A stretch of 64,000 bases of DNA from Stramonita haemastoma (taxonomy: Eukaryota > Mollusca > Gastropoda > Neogastropoda > Muricidae): NCBI GenBank assembly GCA_030674155.1, contig CM060316.1, positions 77,570,853-77,634,852 of the forward strand. The letters run 5' to 3'. Positions 1 to 22,175 of the stretch are shown piece by piece (position 1 is the first letter of the stretch; each line of letters begins with the position of its first letter). A program made the position numbers and the translations under genes. The notes under the pieces were generated by a model. It was not told the origin of the DNA. It made no database searches and was given only the letters and a program-made list of their open reading frames with translations.

Positions 1-631
1 CTCATTAACGGGGTCTCCTCATCCTACTGCAGCAACTCTGTCACATGGCCCCTAACCCCCATCCTCCATTTACAGACTCACAATCACTCTGAAGCAGCTC
101 TGCTAATGTCAGATACTGTGCTACTCAGGGTTCAGCCTTAACCAGAGACAGTTACTGTTGCTGAAACAATTCATTGGACTGAGGAACAAGTGTTATAACC
201 ACTTGGTCTTCTCATTGTTCTTCAATCCTTTTTGTATTGATCATTCCTCATTCTGGTTCCAATTTTTCTGCACTAGTTAACTCATCCATAGCACCGCCAG
301 CCACACCAACCAATGTGAGTTTTATGTTCAGAGCAAGGATTCCCACAGAAACTGAAGGAAGGAAAAGAAGAATGAAGTTTTTCACTGCAGCCTTAATCTC
401 CTTACATTACTGAGGTTTCTCATTCCCACTCTTTTTTGTTATCAGTACAAAAGACTCGCATTTATAATCAAGAAAGAAAGGAAAGGCAGGTACGAAAAAA
501 AAAATATCACAAAGAGAGAAAAAATTAATGTCTATAGAGTTCTAAAGCAAAAGGCTTATGCATGATCGTGAGAAGAAGAAAGGGCACATAGGCAACACAA
601 TGTATGAAAAGGAGCAAGAATATCAAAAGGC
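1..631. other. no gene seen
   Basis: AT-rich sequence without a coding frame or recognised repeat. It may be intron or upstream DNA of the FBXW10-like gene, whose F-box exons were not found. Confidence 0.5.
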
Positions 632-645
632 TAAGGGTTCTTAGA

Positions 646-936
646 AGCCGCCGCTGTGGCCTAGTGGTTAGGGTGTTGTACTCGTAATCTAAAGGTTGCG
701 GGTTCGATCCCAGCTATTCCGCTATGGCGTTGTGCCCTTGGAAAAGGCACTTTACGGCTATTTTCTCACCCCACCCAGGTGTAAAAGGGGTACCAACCTT
801 GTGTTGGGGGTTAATCCTGCGATAGACTGGCGTCCTATCCAGGGGGGAGTCTATGACTCTCAGTCGCTTAACGCCACAGAAACCGGGATAAGCACCGGCC
901 TGATGAGCCTTATGGCTCGGGACAGACTTTAACTTT
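646..936 (+). mobile_element. tRNA-derived SINE, family 1, copy 1
   Basis: The tRNA-related head (box A TGGCCTAGTGGTTAGG, box B GGTTCGATCCC) is followed by a conserved body with GGCACTTTACGGC and CCACCCAGGTGTAAAAGG and ends in ACTTTAACTTT. A perfect 14-bp target duplication, TAAGGGTTCTTAGA, flanks it (632-645 and 937-950). The body looks like the central domain described for MetaSINEs, an inference from memory. Confidence 0.92.
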
Positions 937-1225
937 TAAGGGTTCTTAGAGTGTAACTTATATAGTAGTGTAGGAGAGTTGAATAGGTGGTCGGAATAAG
1001 GATAAGATGAACTTGCATGAAACTTTGTTCCTCTTTGAGAGAGGAGAGAAAGAGACAGTATATCTCCATATGAATCATGAATAATCTTTTCTTTCAGAGA
1101 CAGAGGACTGAACTGTGTTTATGTCTTTTTTAATTGTGAAATTTCTTGTTTTTCCTGTTGAAATAAAACTTTCACTAATAAAAGAATACAAGTGGAAAGA
1201 CAGTATTTGCAAAAATAACATTTTA

Positions 1226-1234
1226 CTCTCTCTC

Positions 1235-1314
<80 letters not shown>
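1226..1314. repeat. (TC)n microsatellite
   Basis: Nearly pure CT repeat with one TG interruption. Apparent SLSLSL or ERERER frames across it are artefacts. Confidence 0.98.
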
Positions 1315-1319
<5 letters not shown>

Positions 1320-1607
1320 TCGCATTTTATATCTAGCCTGTTGAAGTAGAAATAAGCTTGGTAAGGGTTATGCTATTGTATTGGGATCATAGCACAATGT
1401 TATGAGTTGCAGTATAAAGGCTATCTTTGTACTATTGTATGTAAATTATCGCAGAAAAGAAAGGCTGGGAACTCCTTGAGAGAGAAAAAAGAACAGCATA
1501 TTCCTTATTAATATTCCTCGAAAAAGACTGAACTTGTTTTGTCTTTATTGTAATCCTTGTTTTCCTGTTGCCTTTCACTATGATCATGTAGACTATTGCA
1601 ATCATTT

Positions 1608-1609
<2 letters not shown>

Positions 1610-1692
<83 letters not shown>
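1610..1692. repeat. (TC)n microsatellite
   Basis: Pure CT repeat of about 41 units. Confidence 0.98.
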
Positions 1693-1694
<2 letters not shown>

Positions 1695-2232
1695 CCCTCC
1701 CTATCTCTTTCTCTATCTCCCTCCTACCCTTTTTTGAGGTACTGCCCCTACCCCCACTGGGTCTACTTTATATCTTTCAAAACTTTTTTTTTAACCACAC
1801 ATCCCCATAGTGACTTGCGTTAACTGCTTTTTAAATTTTTTATCATTGACTAAAGGCAACCTCTGTGGTTGCCAGACGACTGACTGTACATAGCTGAGGT
1901 TCCATTGACTGCAGGGTGAAGGGAGCTGTGTGCTGTGGACAAGGTTATGGATCAGGGGGAACAGGGGGCTGCTAACAGAAGCCATAAATCAGGGACTAGA
2001 AGTGCAACAGTGTGCTATTCTTGTCCCCTTTAACTGCCATTGAGACAGCTAACTGCTAGGATTTCGACGTATCGCCTTTTGTGCTTTTGTGTTCCATGAT
2101 TTGTTCCTGGCTTTGTGTGTGTGTGTGTTGGGGGGGGGGGGGAGGATGTGGGTAGTGCCTGTGTATGTGTGTGTTTAGGGGAGGGGGGTAGTGCCTGTGT
2201 GTGTTATGGTGTGTGTGTGTGAACAGAACTTC

Positions 2233-2235
<3 letters not shown>

Positions 2236-2307
<72 letters not shown>

Positions 2308-2358
2308 GAAAAGAACGCAACTTCCTCTGTAGTGTGTGTGTGTGTGTGTGTGTGTGTG
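2236..2358. repeat. (TG)n microsatellites
   Basis: Two TG tracts (2236-2306 and 2333-2358) separated by a unique 26-bp piece that partly repeats the sequence before the first tract (GAACAGAACTTCCTCTGTGT versus GAAAAGAACGCAACTTCCTC). Confidence 0.97.
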
Positions 2359-2359
2359 A

Positions 2360-3087
2360 TGTTTTTTGTGGATGTTTGAGAGTGTTTAGGAATGGTTTAG
2401 TTGAATTCTTTTCATGTTAAAATCCATCAATCAATACATATCCAGTTCCTTTTTTTGCAGTACATGCCCACACTTATTCACAAAAAGTATCCTACTCATG
2501 TAAACAAGGTACAAAATGTTTAACACTCAGTATATCTATGGCCGTTACCTGACTTATCAACTAGCCTATTTATTGAAGTCTATTTCCAGGGGCTTGACAG
2601 TAGTTACGGTGCTTGTCAAAATACAGTGACTGACCAAAGATCAAGGCTTGTACTAGAAACTGGTCTGGCAAGCCAGAGATACTGATCAGCAGAACAGTAG
2701 CCATGCTGGGGATAATTGACTGACTGTAGCTCTGTACACACACTCCATGGTCTGTCGTATAATATCCCCAGATTGTTAGGTGCGGTGACTGTATTGATTC
2801 AGCCCCCCACTTGTGTGCTGTGTGAGGCCCAGACTGTTGACGCTGGGACTATAATGTTTTGTTTTGTCCACCGCTGCTTAGGGGAGAATAAATCTTGGCT
2901 TTTCAGTGTTGTTTTTGCTGAGAGTTTGTCCTGCGCTTTGTTCATGTGTGTGATCGCTTCTGAATTCGCCCTTGTTTGTTTTAGGTTTTGTGGGATAGCA
3001 GCTTTTTTTCTGCTTTTTTTGTTTTTGTTTTGAATGAGCCACTCTTGGTGAGAATACTCACCTGGGTTGTCTCCACTCTTTTTTAAC

Positions 3088-3095
<8 letters not shown>
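2360..3095. other. no gene seen
   Basis: A 105-codon frame at 2716-3033 has no domain, no splice support and a hydrophobic low-complexity end; I treat it as chance. Confidence 0.5.
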
Positions 3096-3120
<25 letters not shown>

Positions 3121-3123
3121 GGG
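3096..3123. repeat. poly-G run of 28
   Basis: An unbroken G28 tract on the plus strand, able in principle to form a G-quadruplex; its length is probably uncertain in the assembly. Confidence 0.97.
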
Positions 3124-3199
3124 ATAAGAGTGATATTAGTCATCATAGCTTGATTATTCAGTATTTTGACACACACATGCACATGTGTGCATGCATGCA

Positions 3200-3215
3200 T
3201 ACACACACACACACA

Positions 3216-3295
<80 letters not shown>

Positions 3296-3300
3296 GCACG
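3200..3300. repeat. (CA)n microsatellite
   Basis: CA repeat with a few interruptions, ending in (GCAC)n. Followed by a family 4 body piece at 3301-3390. Confidence 0.97.
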
Positions 3301-3397
3301 CCATTGTGTGCTGGTGGGAACGGATGACAAAATTTACAAAACTGCATTGACACTGGAACTGGATGTAGAAAACCACACGAGTACTTATTCCATTATA

Positions 3398-3706
3398 AAG
3401 GTAAAGGTAAAGGTGTCCCACAACTTAGGCGGTCGTAGGGGAGTGAGGCATCAGAGACCTCAACTTCTCTTGGGGCCAGCATATTGAGGGTGGCGCCCAT
3501 CTCCTCTCCCTCACTGCTTTACCTTCCTTTACCCTAAAGAGGGCAGGTACCCATTTACAGCTGGGTGAAACTGGGAGGGGACTGTACTGAAGCCAAGGCG
3601 CGCTAGGCCTAATGGTCACCCATCCAACTGGTAACCATGCTTGACGCTGCTTAACTTGACTTGGGGAAAGCGAGTGCTCTGACCACTTAACTATCCCGCC
3701 CCCCTA
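3398..3706 (-). mobile_element. tRNA-derived SINE, family 2, copy 1
   Basis: Reading on the minus strand, a tRNA box A like TAGTTAAGTGGTCAGAGCAC heads the element, followed by a body with GGGTACCTGCCCTCTTTAGG on the same strand. A second copy lies at 20456. Ends next to a (CA)n tract. Confidence 0.75.
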
Positions 3707-3744
3707 TTCTATTATCCTCAAAATATAAATAAAACAAAGAATAA

Positions 3745-3774
3745 ACACACACACACACACACAACACACACACA

Positions 3775-3844
<70 letters not shown>

Positions 3845-3850
3845 ACAAAC

Positions 3851-3920
<70 letters not shown>
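3745..3920. repeat. (CA)n microsatellite
   Basis: Interrupted CA tract beginning just after the retroelement tail motif TTATCCTCAAAATATAAATA. Confidence 0.97.
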
Positions 3921-3923
<3 letters not shown>

Positions 3924-4036
3924 GGTTGATATAATTATGTCTTTGAATGTTTTAGAAGTCAATTTTCATGATTTTTTGTGAGGGCAGGATGAAAAAAGTT
4001 GTGTAAACTTAATCTTTTACCCTCAATACAGATCAT

Positions 4037-4089
4037 TGTGACTTGACTTGACTTGACTTGACTTAACTTGACACACATACACACACACA

Positions 4090-4154
<65 letters not shown>
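4037..4154. repeat. (TTGAC)n followed by (CA)n
   Basis: Six ACTTG-type pentamers at 4037-4070, then a CA tract to 4154. Confidence 0.95.
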
Positions 4155-4158
<4 letters not shown>

Positions 4159-4443
4159 TGTACCTAAACAATATACATAACTATTATCTCTTTATTCGCC
4201 CACCCACGCACTCTCCTCTCCCCCTGAATTTCCCCTGTTTGCTTTTTTTACTGATCCAGGTAGGGGGGTTGGGGCCATGGAGGGGGGAGGGGGGGATTAT
4301 GAGGATAAGGGAATAAGCACTTGTGTGATTTTTACCTCCAGTCCCCATGTGCTTGCAGTTATGTAAAATTTGTTTTCTGTTCCCTCCAGCACAAAAGGCT
4401 TACTCTTCCGAAAGGCAGAATAGGTTTTAATATGTGCCGCTCT

Positions 4444-4444
<1 letters not shown>

Positions 4445-4504
<60 letters not shown>
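4445..4504. repeat. (TG)n microsatellite
   Basis: Pure TG tract directly after a reversed family 4 body piece (4325-4440). Confidence 0.97.
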
Positions 4505-4508
<4 letters not shown>

Positions 4509-5109
4509 AAATATCTATAACCTATTCATACATATTACCTTCACTGTGACATGCTCATGTACTGACATATATTTTAAATGTTACCTGAACCATAGAACAC
4601 AATTCTAATGTTCATGACAGAATGAGAAGTAGTCATTTTTATTTTATCATTAATTCAAAAGCACAAGATGGATAGAAAAAAAGCTGTTTTACTATTTTTG
4701 TGTGTTTTCCATCATCCTTTGAAAAGAGAAATGGAGGAAAATTTCTCAAATCCACTGTAGGTATATCGAGCCTGTGTTTACAAACAACCTTTTCTGATAC
4801 AGCTGCAGGGTGATTTTAATGTAGTGCCAAGGATGAAACTTTTTCTTTGAAACACTTTTGTTCAATTTTTGTATTTTATTCACACAATTCTAGAGAGCCA
4901 ACATTTCTTTCATACTTAATATTAACAGAAATGCAGAAATCAGCAGGTTATAAAATCATTTCACCAACACAAAACCATCATCACACATTTTGCTGTTGTT
5001 TTTGTTTTTCATGTTTGATGAAGCTAGCCAACTTTCTGTCAGTTGTGCTTTTTAGTATGTGGGGACAGCAACGACTGGAGAATAACTACCCACACTTTTA
5101 GCTGGCCTC

Positions 5110-5455
5110 TTATGTTTCCGGTGTGCTTTTGGGGTCTTGACCCTCTCAAAGCAAGGTGCTCTTAGGTCTTTATTCAATGAAGTACCATCCAAGACCTGCA
5201 GATCCAACCCCAAGTACTACAGCTCCCTACCTCCCTTTTTGTGGTATTTTTATAATGAGGTTTCTTCTGTGAAGCTGGGCTGTTAGCCCTTTGTGCTGGC
5301 CCCATTCGTGGAGGAGTCATGCTGTGTCGGGCTTCCACCTGTTGACCTGTCTAGCATGGGTGACTTTTAACTGGACATTTTAACTCTTACCGACGTGACT
5401 CTCTGGGAATCACTAAAGCATGCAAGCCCCTGACTTCAACAAGATGAACAAAAAA
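5110..5455 (+). mobile_element. possible non-LTR retrotransposon 3' remnant
   Basis: The stretch reads like the untranslated end of invertebrate LINEs that I recall (GGGCTGTTAGCCCTTTGTGC, CCACCTGTTGACCTGTCTAG, CATGGGTGAC, CACTAAAGCATGCAAGCCCC). There is no reverse transcriptase frame. Recognition is from memory and unverified. Confidence 0.35.
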
Positions 5456-5777
5456 CCTTGAGGCTGCATGTTTTTCCAGGTGGCCTAAGACAAGGGTGTA
5501 TGTTATATATTTCACATACTTACTTCTTAATGATGACAGATATTTCTCAGGTTCAAAGTTTTACAGACTCACGCAGTTCAGGGCTTGCTTTTCAGCCTAT
5601 CCAGCCTGACCCAGAGAGCAACAGAAGTTTAACTAATGCTTAACACATTGCTGAGACTTTGCCAGGACTTAAACCCTTTGGCAATTCAAAATTTGTTGAT
5701 TCAACACACTGTTGCCTTCAAATTTACTGTATGCAAGGTGTTTTTTACGTATTCATTTTAAAGATTTTTTTTTATTC

Positions 5778-5870
5778 CTTGGCTAGAAGCTCCAAGATTC
5801 ACCAGTTCTGATATCTTGCATATGTTACCGTTTTTCCCCCTAAAAGTAGCCATATTCCAACTTCAGGGAT
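5778..5870 (-). repeat. short dispersed repeat E (about 90 bp)
   Basis: Eleven copies occur in the window. The plus-strand consensus in this orientation is CCTTGGCTAGARCTCYRAGG, then TTCACCAATGGTGAG (short hairpin), TTTTTGCGTATG, GACCATTTTT, and GTAGCCGCATTCCAACTTCA. It may be the 3' end of SINE family 5 (inference). Confidence 0.65.
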
Positions 5871-6209
5871 ACAGCTTTTTAAAATTGTGTGTGTGTGTGT
5901 GTGTGTGTGTATTGTTGTGTAGTTAAAGGTTTTGTGTTGTGTGTTGTTGGTGTGGTGTTGTCTATGTTGTTGTACAGTGTGCGTGTGTATGTCCTGTGTG
6001 TGTGTGATCGTGTATGCTGTGGTGTGTGTGTACATTCGAATTTGCTAAAGCTATTACATGGTTATTGATCGATTTTTGTTTGAATTAGGTCAATGAAGCG
6101 CTTTGATTTGTTTTTTACAATTATATAGCGCTTATTAAATCTATGTATTATTATTGTTATTATCATTATTTTATTGAAATAAAAAACCTTGCACTATTGT
6201 GTGTGACAG

Positions 6210-16368
<10,159 letters not shown>

Positions 16369-18075
16369 AAAAAAAAGTCACCAGAAATGACTAATGGCTT
16401 GTCAAAGTCACCTGAAACAAAAGAATGTTGAAGAAAACTTCAGACAAGATCAGACTAGATGAGCAGCAGAAAACCTGGAAAGGACCTAGTTGCATATGAT
16501 CACAATTATTCTTGAACTGTTATTTTGTTTTTTTACTTAATGTGTATTATCTTTTTATGCTACAAAGGCTGTTTCAGTTATACATACATCCTGTGATTTT
16601 GAAATGTGTGGAAAAAACCAATGAAGGATGAATTTCTGTTTGTGTTTCTTTTTTTAAAGCTGCCGTTTAGACTTACAGAAAGTAATTGCAAATTCTATCA
16701 TTCCTTTTTCTCAGTAGCAACTAAAATTGTCTCTGATTTCATGTTTGTGATGATATTGCTTATAGATCAGCTAACCATTTAGGCCATGTGAACTGTCACT
16801 GCATTCTATCTTTTAAATTTAGTAATCTGCCATGTCAGACTTATACCAACCACATGAAAGGCGAAATGTAGAACTGGCCATATCTGGGGAAGAAAAACTT
16901 ATGATGGAGCTGTGCCAAGATATGATGAGAATGGCTGTTATACTTAATTCATCGAAAATGATCAAATGAGACACTTCACATCAAGAACCAAGACCCTGAC
17001 CTGTTGCTGACAATATCACACATTTTTGCAAGATGAAAATAGCTCAAAGGCTGCAGACTGCAGAAAGAGAGAGACAGAGAGAGAGAGAGAGGTCATAGTA
17101 CGCTTGAAAAAATGTGAGGTTGGAAGGACATAGTGGTAATCACTTTGGAAGCAAATATTCATCCATTCTTCATAGTGCCACTCCCACATGCCCTAGTATT
17201 TATTTCATTTAAGAATTCTCAATTTGTTTAAGCTTTTCAAGTTTGTGTGTTGAATCCTGTTAACAGTATTGTGTAAGTGGCATTCCACTCCTACTTTCCC
17301 TACTTTTCATTTCAATCACGAATTTGTTTCAGATTTTTAAAGTCTGAGTGTTGAATCCTGTAACAGGATCGTATAAATGGCATTTTCTCAGCTTTAATTT
17401 AAGGTAGAAAGAAGTAGGGGCATCATTTTGCTTGATAATAAGCTCAAAGATGAAAATTATTCACAGGACTACTAGTTGAATACCTTTTAGATTAAGTTTT
17501 CAGCTTTGTAGCTGATGTCATGGTTAACATATTGGAAGCCACCCAAATGATAGAGAAAATGTGAGTTTTGCTGTTGTGTCTTAATGTTCTTAGGCTTTGA
17601 TTTTGATATGTACCAAAACATTCTTTACCAGATAATAATAATCACACCTGTTCCTCCTTCCACTGTGTATTTTTTTTCTATCTTCATGTAAAGTGTGGGA
17701 GTGTGGAAGTGAGAAAGAAAGCATATTTGCAGTAATTTGTTTTACCAATTTTGATCTTCAATTTTATGCTGATGCATTCAATGTCAATGTTTTTATTTGA
17801 CACTTGCTGTGATCTCATTTATTTTCCTTGATGTTTTGTACTGTTCCAATTTATCATAAAGTTTGAAAACATTGTGTGCATAAATCAGTTGTTGTTTTGT
17901 CTTTTATCAATGTCTAATTGCTTAGACTTTTCAGTATGCATCTCTTGCATCAGTTGTGTGTTTGCAAGTGTGATACAAATTGAATTATATATTCAACAAT
18001 TTTTAACAACAAATACAAGTTTATGGATTGTTTGAAGAGTTTCAAATTATGAAGTATTTCTTTTAAAATTCTAGA
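16369..18075. other. 3' UTR and downstream region of the FBXW10-like gene
   Basis: AT-rich with no coding frame. A near-duplicate phrase, GTTGAATCCTGTTAACAG and GTTGAATCCTGTAACAGG (about 17250 and 17350), suggests a local 100-bp duplication. The first AATAAA after the stop lies near 18178, inside the CA-repeat block. Confidence 0.5.
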
Positions 18076-18077
18076 TG

Positions 18078-18148
<71 letters not shown>

Positions 18149-18209
18149 TATCTGTTATCCTCAATATAAAAGAATATAATAAACACACACACACACACAT
18201 ACACACACA

Positions 18210-18275
<66 letters not shown>

Positions 18276-18339
18276 TATCTGTTATCCTCAATATAAAAGA
18301 ATATAGTAAACACACACACACACACACACATACACACCA

Positions 18340-18428
<89 letters not shown>
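18076..18428. repeat. three (CA)n tracts separated by a retroelement tail motif
   Basis: CA tracts at 18076-18147, 18183-18273 and 18309-18428. Between them is the same unit, ATTATCTGTTATCCTCAATA then TAAAAGAATATA, twice. It is a higher-order repeat of about 125 bp. Confidence 0.95.
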
Positions 18429-18430
<2 letters not shown>

Positions 18431-19176
18431 ATTTTTTTAGATCAGGCTTTGAAATGAGTCTACAAATTTTCAGTTGTTTGACTTTGGGAGAGTGGGATGT
18501 TGGTGTCAGTTAAAATTTGGCATACTATCTAAGCAAACAATTCTTGTGATATCAATTATACAGCTTGAAGTATATGGAAATCTTTTGAAATACGTATTTT
18601 ATTCTTGCATCTGTACTTAAATAAAAGAAAAAAGATGGTAATGATAATGGAAGTTCATCATAAAAGATTTTTTTCATTGTATCATACCAAGCAGCATCTC
18701 AGTAATTATGTAGATTTATTAGATATTACATTTTGAAAAGCATAATGTTACATATGGTGATTTTATGTACCATAAATATCCTTTGATTCCTGTAATAATG
18801 TAAAGTTTCTGTCTAAGTTGTTTGTATGTACATTTATATAAATTTCTGTTGCTTTGTTAATTTTTGTGCGTAGGAAATGTTGATCTATCATTTGTTTGTA
18901 CATGCATATAGTGATATAGTTAAAAAGTTGTTCTGTTTGAAACAGGATTGTGTATATTTTTGCTGTCCAGTTGTTTTTTGTGATGTTGATACATGCTACG
19001 CATAATATAGTTAGTATACTTTTTAGGCGACAAACTAGATTTCTTTTGCTGCAAACATGCTAAGTTATTATCCCTTTGAATGAAATCAGAAAAAAGTATT
19101 TCACCAGCATTTTTCATCTTACATTTTTTTGTCATCAGAGAAAAGAAAGCAAATGATTATCCTTTTGCTCTAGATT

Positions 19177-19452
19177 AGCCGCCGCAGTAGTTGGACTCGT
19201 AATCTAAAGGTTGCGGGTTCGATCCCAGCTTTCGGCTATGGCGTTGTGCCCTTGGAAAAGGCACTTTACGGCTATTTTCTCACCCCACCCAGGTGTAAAA
19301 GGGGTACCAACCTTGTGTTGGGGGTTAACCCTGCGATAGACTGGCGTCCTATCCAGGGGGGGAGTCTATGACTCTCAGTCGCTTAAGGCCACAGAAACCG
19401 GGATAAGCACCGGCCTGATGAGCCTTAGGCTCGGGACAGACTTTAACTTTAA
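19177..19452 (+). mobile_element. tRNA-derived SINE, family 1, copy 3 (head deletion)
   Basis: Perfect 14-bp target duplication TTTTGCTCTAGATT (19163-19176 and 19453-19466). Compared with copy 2, about 14 bp are missing between GCCGCCGCAGTAGT and TGGACTCG, removing most of the box A region. Confidence 0.92.
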
Positions 19453-19730
19453 TTTTGCTCTAGATTGCTTGTCTGTCACAGAGCAGTGCAAAGTGTGAAT
19501 ATGCATCACATCATTCTGAATTGTTTTAAGTTTTGCATATGGTTTTTGAAATACATAATTGAAATCATGTAATAATTGAGCTGCTACAATGTACCTTGAA
19601 ATACAAACATGATTCATAACTCTTACATGTAATGAGGTAAATATGAACTTCTTACCATGGCTATTATGATGTGGATGACTGCTGCTTTTCCTCAGGCTTC
19701 ATGATATATAATAGTGGAATATTTTGTGCC

Positions 19731-19732
<2 letters not shown>

Positions 19733-19815
<83 letters not shown>
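19733..19815. repeat. (TA)n microsatellite
   Basis: About 40 TA units with one phase slip; self-complementary. Confidence 0.98.
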
Positions 19816-19818
<3 letters not shown>

Positions 19819-20455
19819 CTCTGTGAAGATAAAACTTTTTAAAAAGCTAAAGATAAAATTACAGTTGGTTATTATGTCTGTTAAAAGAATTGGAGAAAAA
19901 AAACAACAAATCACACAAATCTAGCCCCCTCTTCCACTGTGCCTTTTTTTTCGGGGTGGGGGGTGCATTCAGAAGATACTGGGTCTCTCACCTGCAATGT
20001 CTCACCTGTCTCACCTATCAGCATCATCAAGTTCAGTGCTAGCCATGGCACCTGATGATATTGATATGATCCTCTTTCTCCATTTGCTCTGGTCTTCACA
20101 GGCCCTGCTGCAATGTACCAAATTAGTCAGAATCATGATTCTGGAAATATTTGTAAATCACTTACAAGCTGCAGAGTGTTGAAAAAAAGGTGTGATCATT
20201 CTGCTTATTCATTATCATCATGTATATGCTATATTAAAAAAAATACTATACCTGAGTAGAGCAGATAACTAGCAGGATAATCCTTGCACACTCACTCACA
20301 GTGCAGAGAAATTAACTGATCTCTTTAGAACCAGAAGCTGATGACATTTTGTATTGCCATATCTTGCTTATCTGCAGATGTTTGATTTTTATGAATGTTT
20401 TTTTTTTTTAATGCATCCAGACCTATGAGGCATTCCTGATTTACACATTTGAAGG

Positions 20456-20748
20456 TAAAAGGTAAAGGTGTCCCATAACCTAGGTGGTCCTAGGGGAGCA
20501 AGGCGTCAGAGACCTCAGCTTCTCTAGGGGTCAGCATGTTGAGGGTGGCGCCCATCTCCTCTCCCTCGCTGCTTTACCTTCCCTGACCCTAAAGAGGGCA
20601 GGTACCCATTGACAGCTGGGTGAACTGGGGGAACTGTACTGAGCAAGGCATGCAAACGGTCACCCATTCAACTGGTAACCACGCTCGATGCTACTTAACT
20701 TGACTGGGGGAAAGCGAGCGCTCTGACCACTGAGCTATCCCGCCCCTT
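20456..20748 (-). mobile_element. tRNA-derived SINE, family 2, copy 2
   Basis: The minus strand begins GGGGCGGGATAGCTCAGTGG, a clear tRNA 5' end with box A, then follows copy 1 closely. The box B position is degraded. Confidence 0.8.
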
Positions 20749-20851
20749 ACACATTTACATTTAAATTTAACACACAATATTGTTAGGACGCTAAGAAAAT
20801 GATATAGATGGCATTTATTTCAAAATCAGTTTCCAATATTGCATGATGGTA

Positions 20852-20945
20852 GTGCTTGACATCTTTGCCATTCTATATCTCATTGATCAACAAGGTATGT
20901 GCTTGACATCTTTGCCATTCTATATCTCATTGATCAACAAGGTAT
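20852..20945. repeat. 47-bp perfect tandem duplication
   Basis: GTGCTTGACATCTTTGCCAT...CAAGGTAT is present twice without a mismatch (20852-20898, 20899-20945), directly before the family 3 SINE head. Confidence 0.9.
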
Positions 20946-21306
20946 GTCGGTGGTCTAGAGGTAACATGCCTGCCTAGAAACCGAAAAGTCCAGGTCAGAG
21001 TATGCGATGGTTTGAATCCCATTTGGGCCAAAAACTTTTCCCCCATCCTAATGAGTGGTGATCTGGGTGCTAGTCTTTGTGTGTTACACATCATCATTAT
21101 TTAGCGCATGTTAAAGAACCCACGGCAACAAGAGGGTTGCCCCTGGCAAAATTCTGTAGAAAAAAGCCACTCTGATAGGGAAACAAATACGGTTCCAAAC
21201 AAGAAAAAAATAAAATAATGAGTGGCACTGCACTTGTTGCACTACACTCTCCCTGGGGAGAGCAGCCTGAATTTCACCAGAGAAATCTGCTGTGACATAA
21301 AGAGGT
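20946..21306 (+). mobile_element. tRNA-derived SINE, family 3, copy
   Basis: Head GTCGGTGGTCTAGAGGTAAC, box B-like GGTTTGAATCCC, body and terminal segment GAGAGCAGCCTGAATTTCAC as in family 3. A 47-bp tandem duplication sits directly upstream. Confidence 0.75.
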
Positions 21307-21309
21307 TTA

Positions 21310-22139
21310 TTATATATTTTTTTTTTTTTTTTTTTTAAGTGGATTCAAATTACTTTTGAGTGATAATGATTTCGAGTCATTACATTTTTTTTTTAATGTA
21401 GATTTGACAGGTACCACAAGTCAGTATTGTATAATTTCAAAAACTTGTTCTGATTGACAAGAGGTAGTATGTGGTTTGCAGATTAGAGTTGTTTAAAAAT
21501 TAGTTGAGTCTGACTTTATATAATACTGAATAAACAATACAAAAAAAAGAAGAAAACAACTTTAAGGAAAAAACTGAATTGAAAATAAGAATACCAATGA
21601 GATTTTCCACACTGTGAAAACTACAAATAACAAGTAAATGTGAAGGGCGATCTGAGTTACTTTTCTTCATAAGATATGCAGCATATGCTATTTTGAGTAA
21701 AGCCAGTGAATTGTGCAAAGAACAAGTTTGTTTGGGTGCTAGTTCTGTCATGTCCATTTAAGACTTTGGTTTCTGGCATGAAAGCAGAGTTAAGAGCCAT
21801 TAAGCCAAAACCACTCTGCAAACTGTTCAGACTGCTCTTCGTTGCCAAGGTTTCAAGGCTTGTATTTGTGATAAAAAATCTACAACTGGTCCCCTTAAAC
21901 ACACTACCATAATGAGCACTGCATCAAACTATCATCATGAATCAAAATTAATTTAGAGGAAATGTGTGAGAATGTATTTTCAACTCTTAACAGACGATAA
22001 AAAAAAAAGTGCTCACAGATAAATAAGCTGGTGAAAATTAAACTTAGAGGGGTGAAAAAAACTTAAATGGTATATAGTTTGTATGCCAGTCAATACAGTA
22101 GCTTTCTTATTAAATTAGATGTGTGGTGTGTGTGTGTGT

Positions 22140-22175
<36 letters not shown>

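Noticed and set aside
696..932. Frame through the first SINE, also present in the other four copies
   Set aside because: The shared peptide is the translated SINE body, not a gene.
2799..3353. 184-codon minus-strand frame
   Set aside because: It is mostly (CA)n and poly-G translation with no conserved segment.
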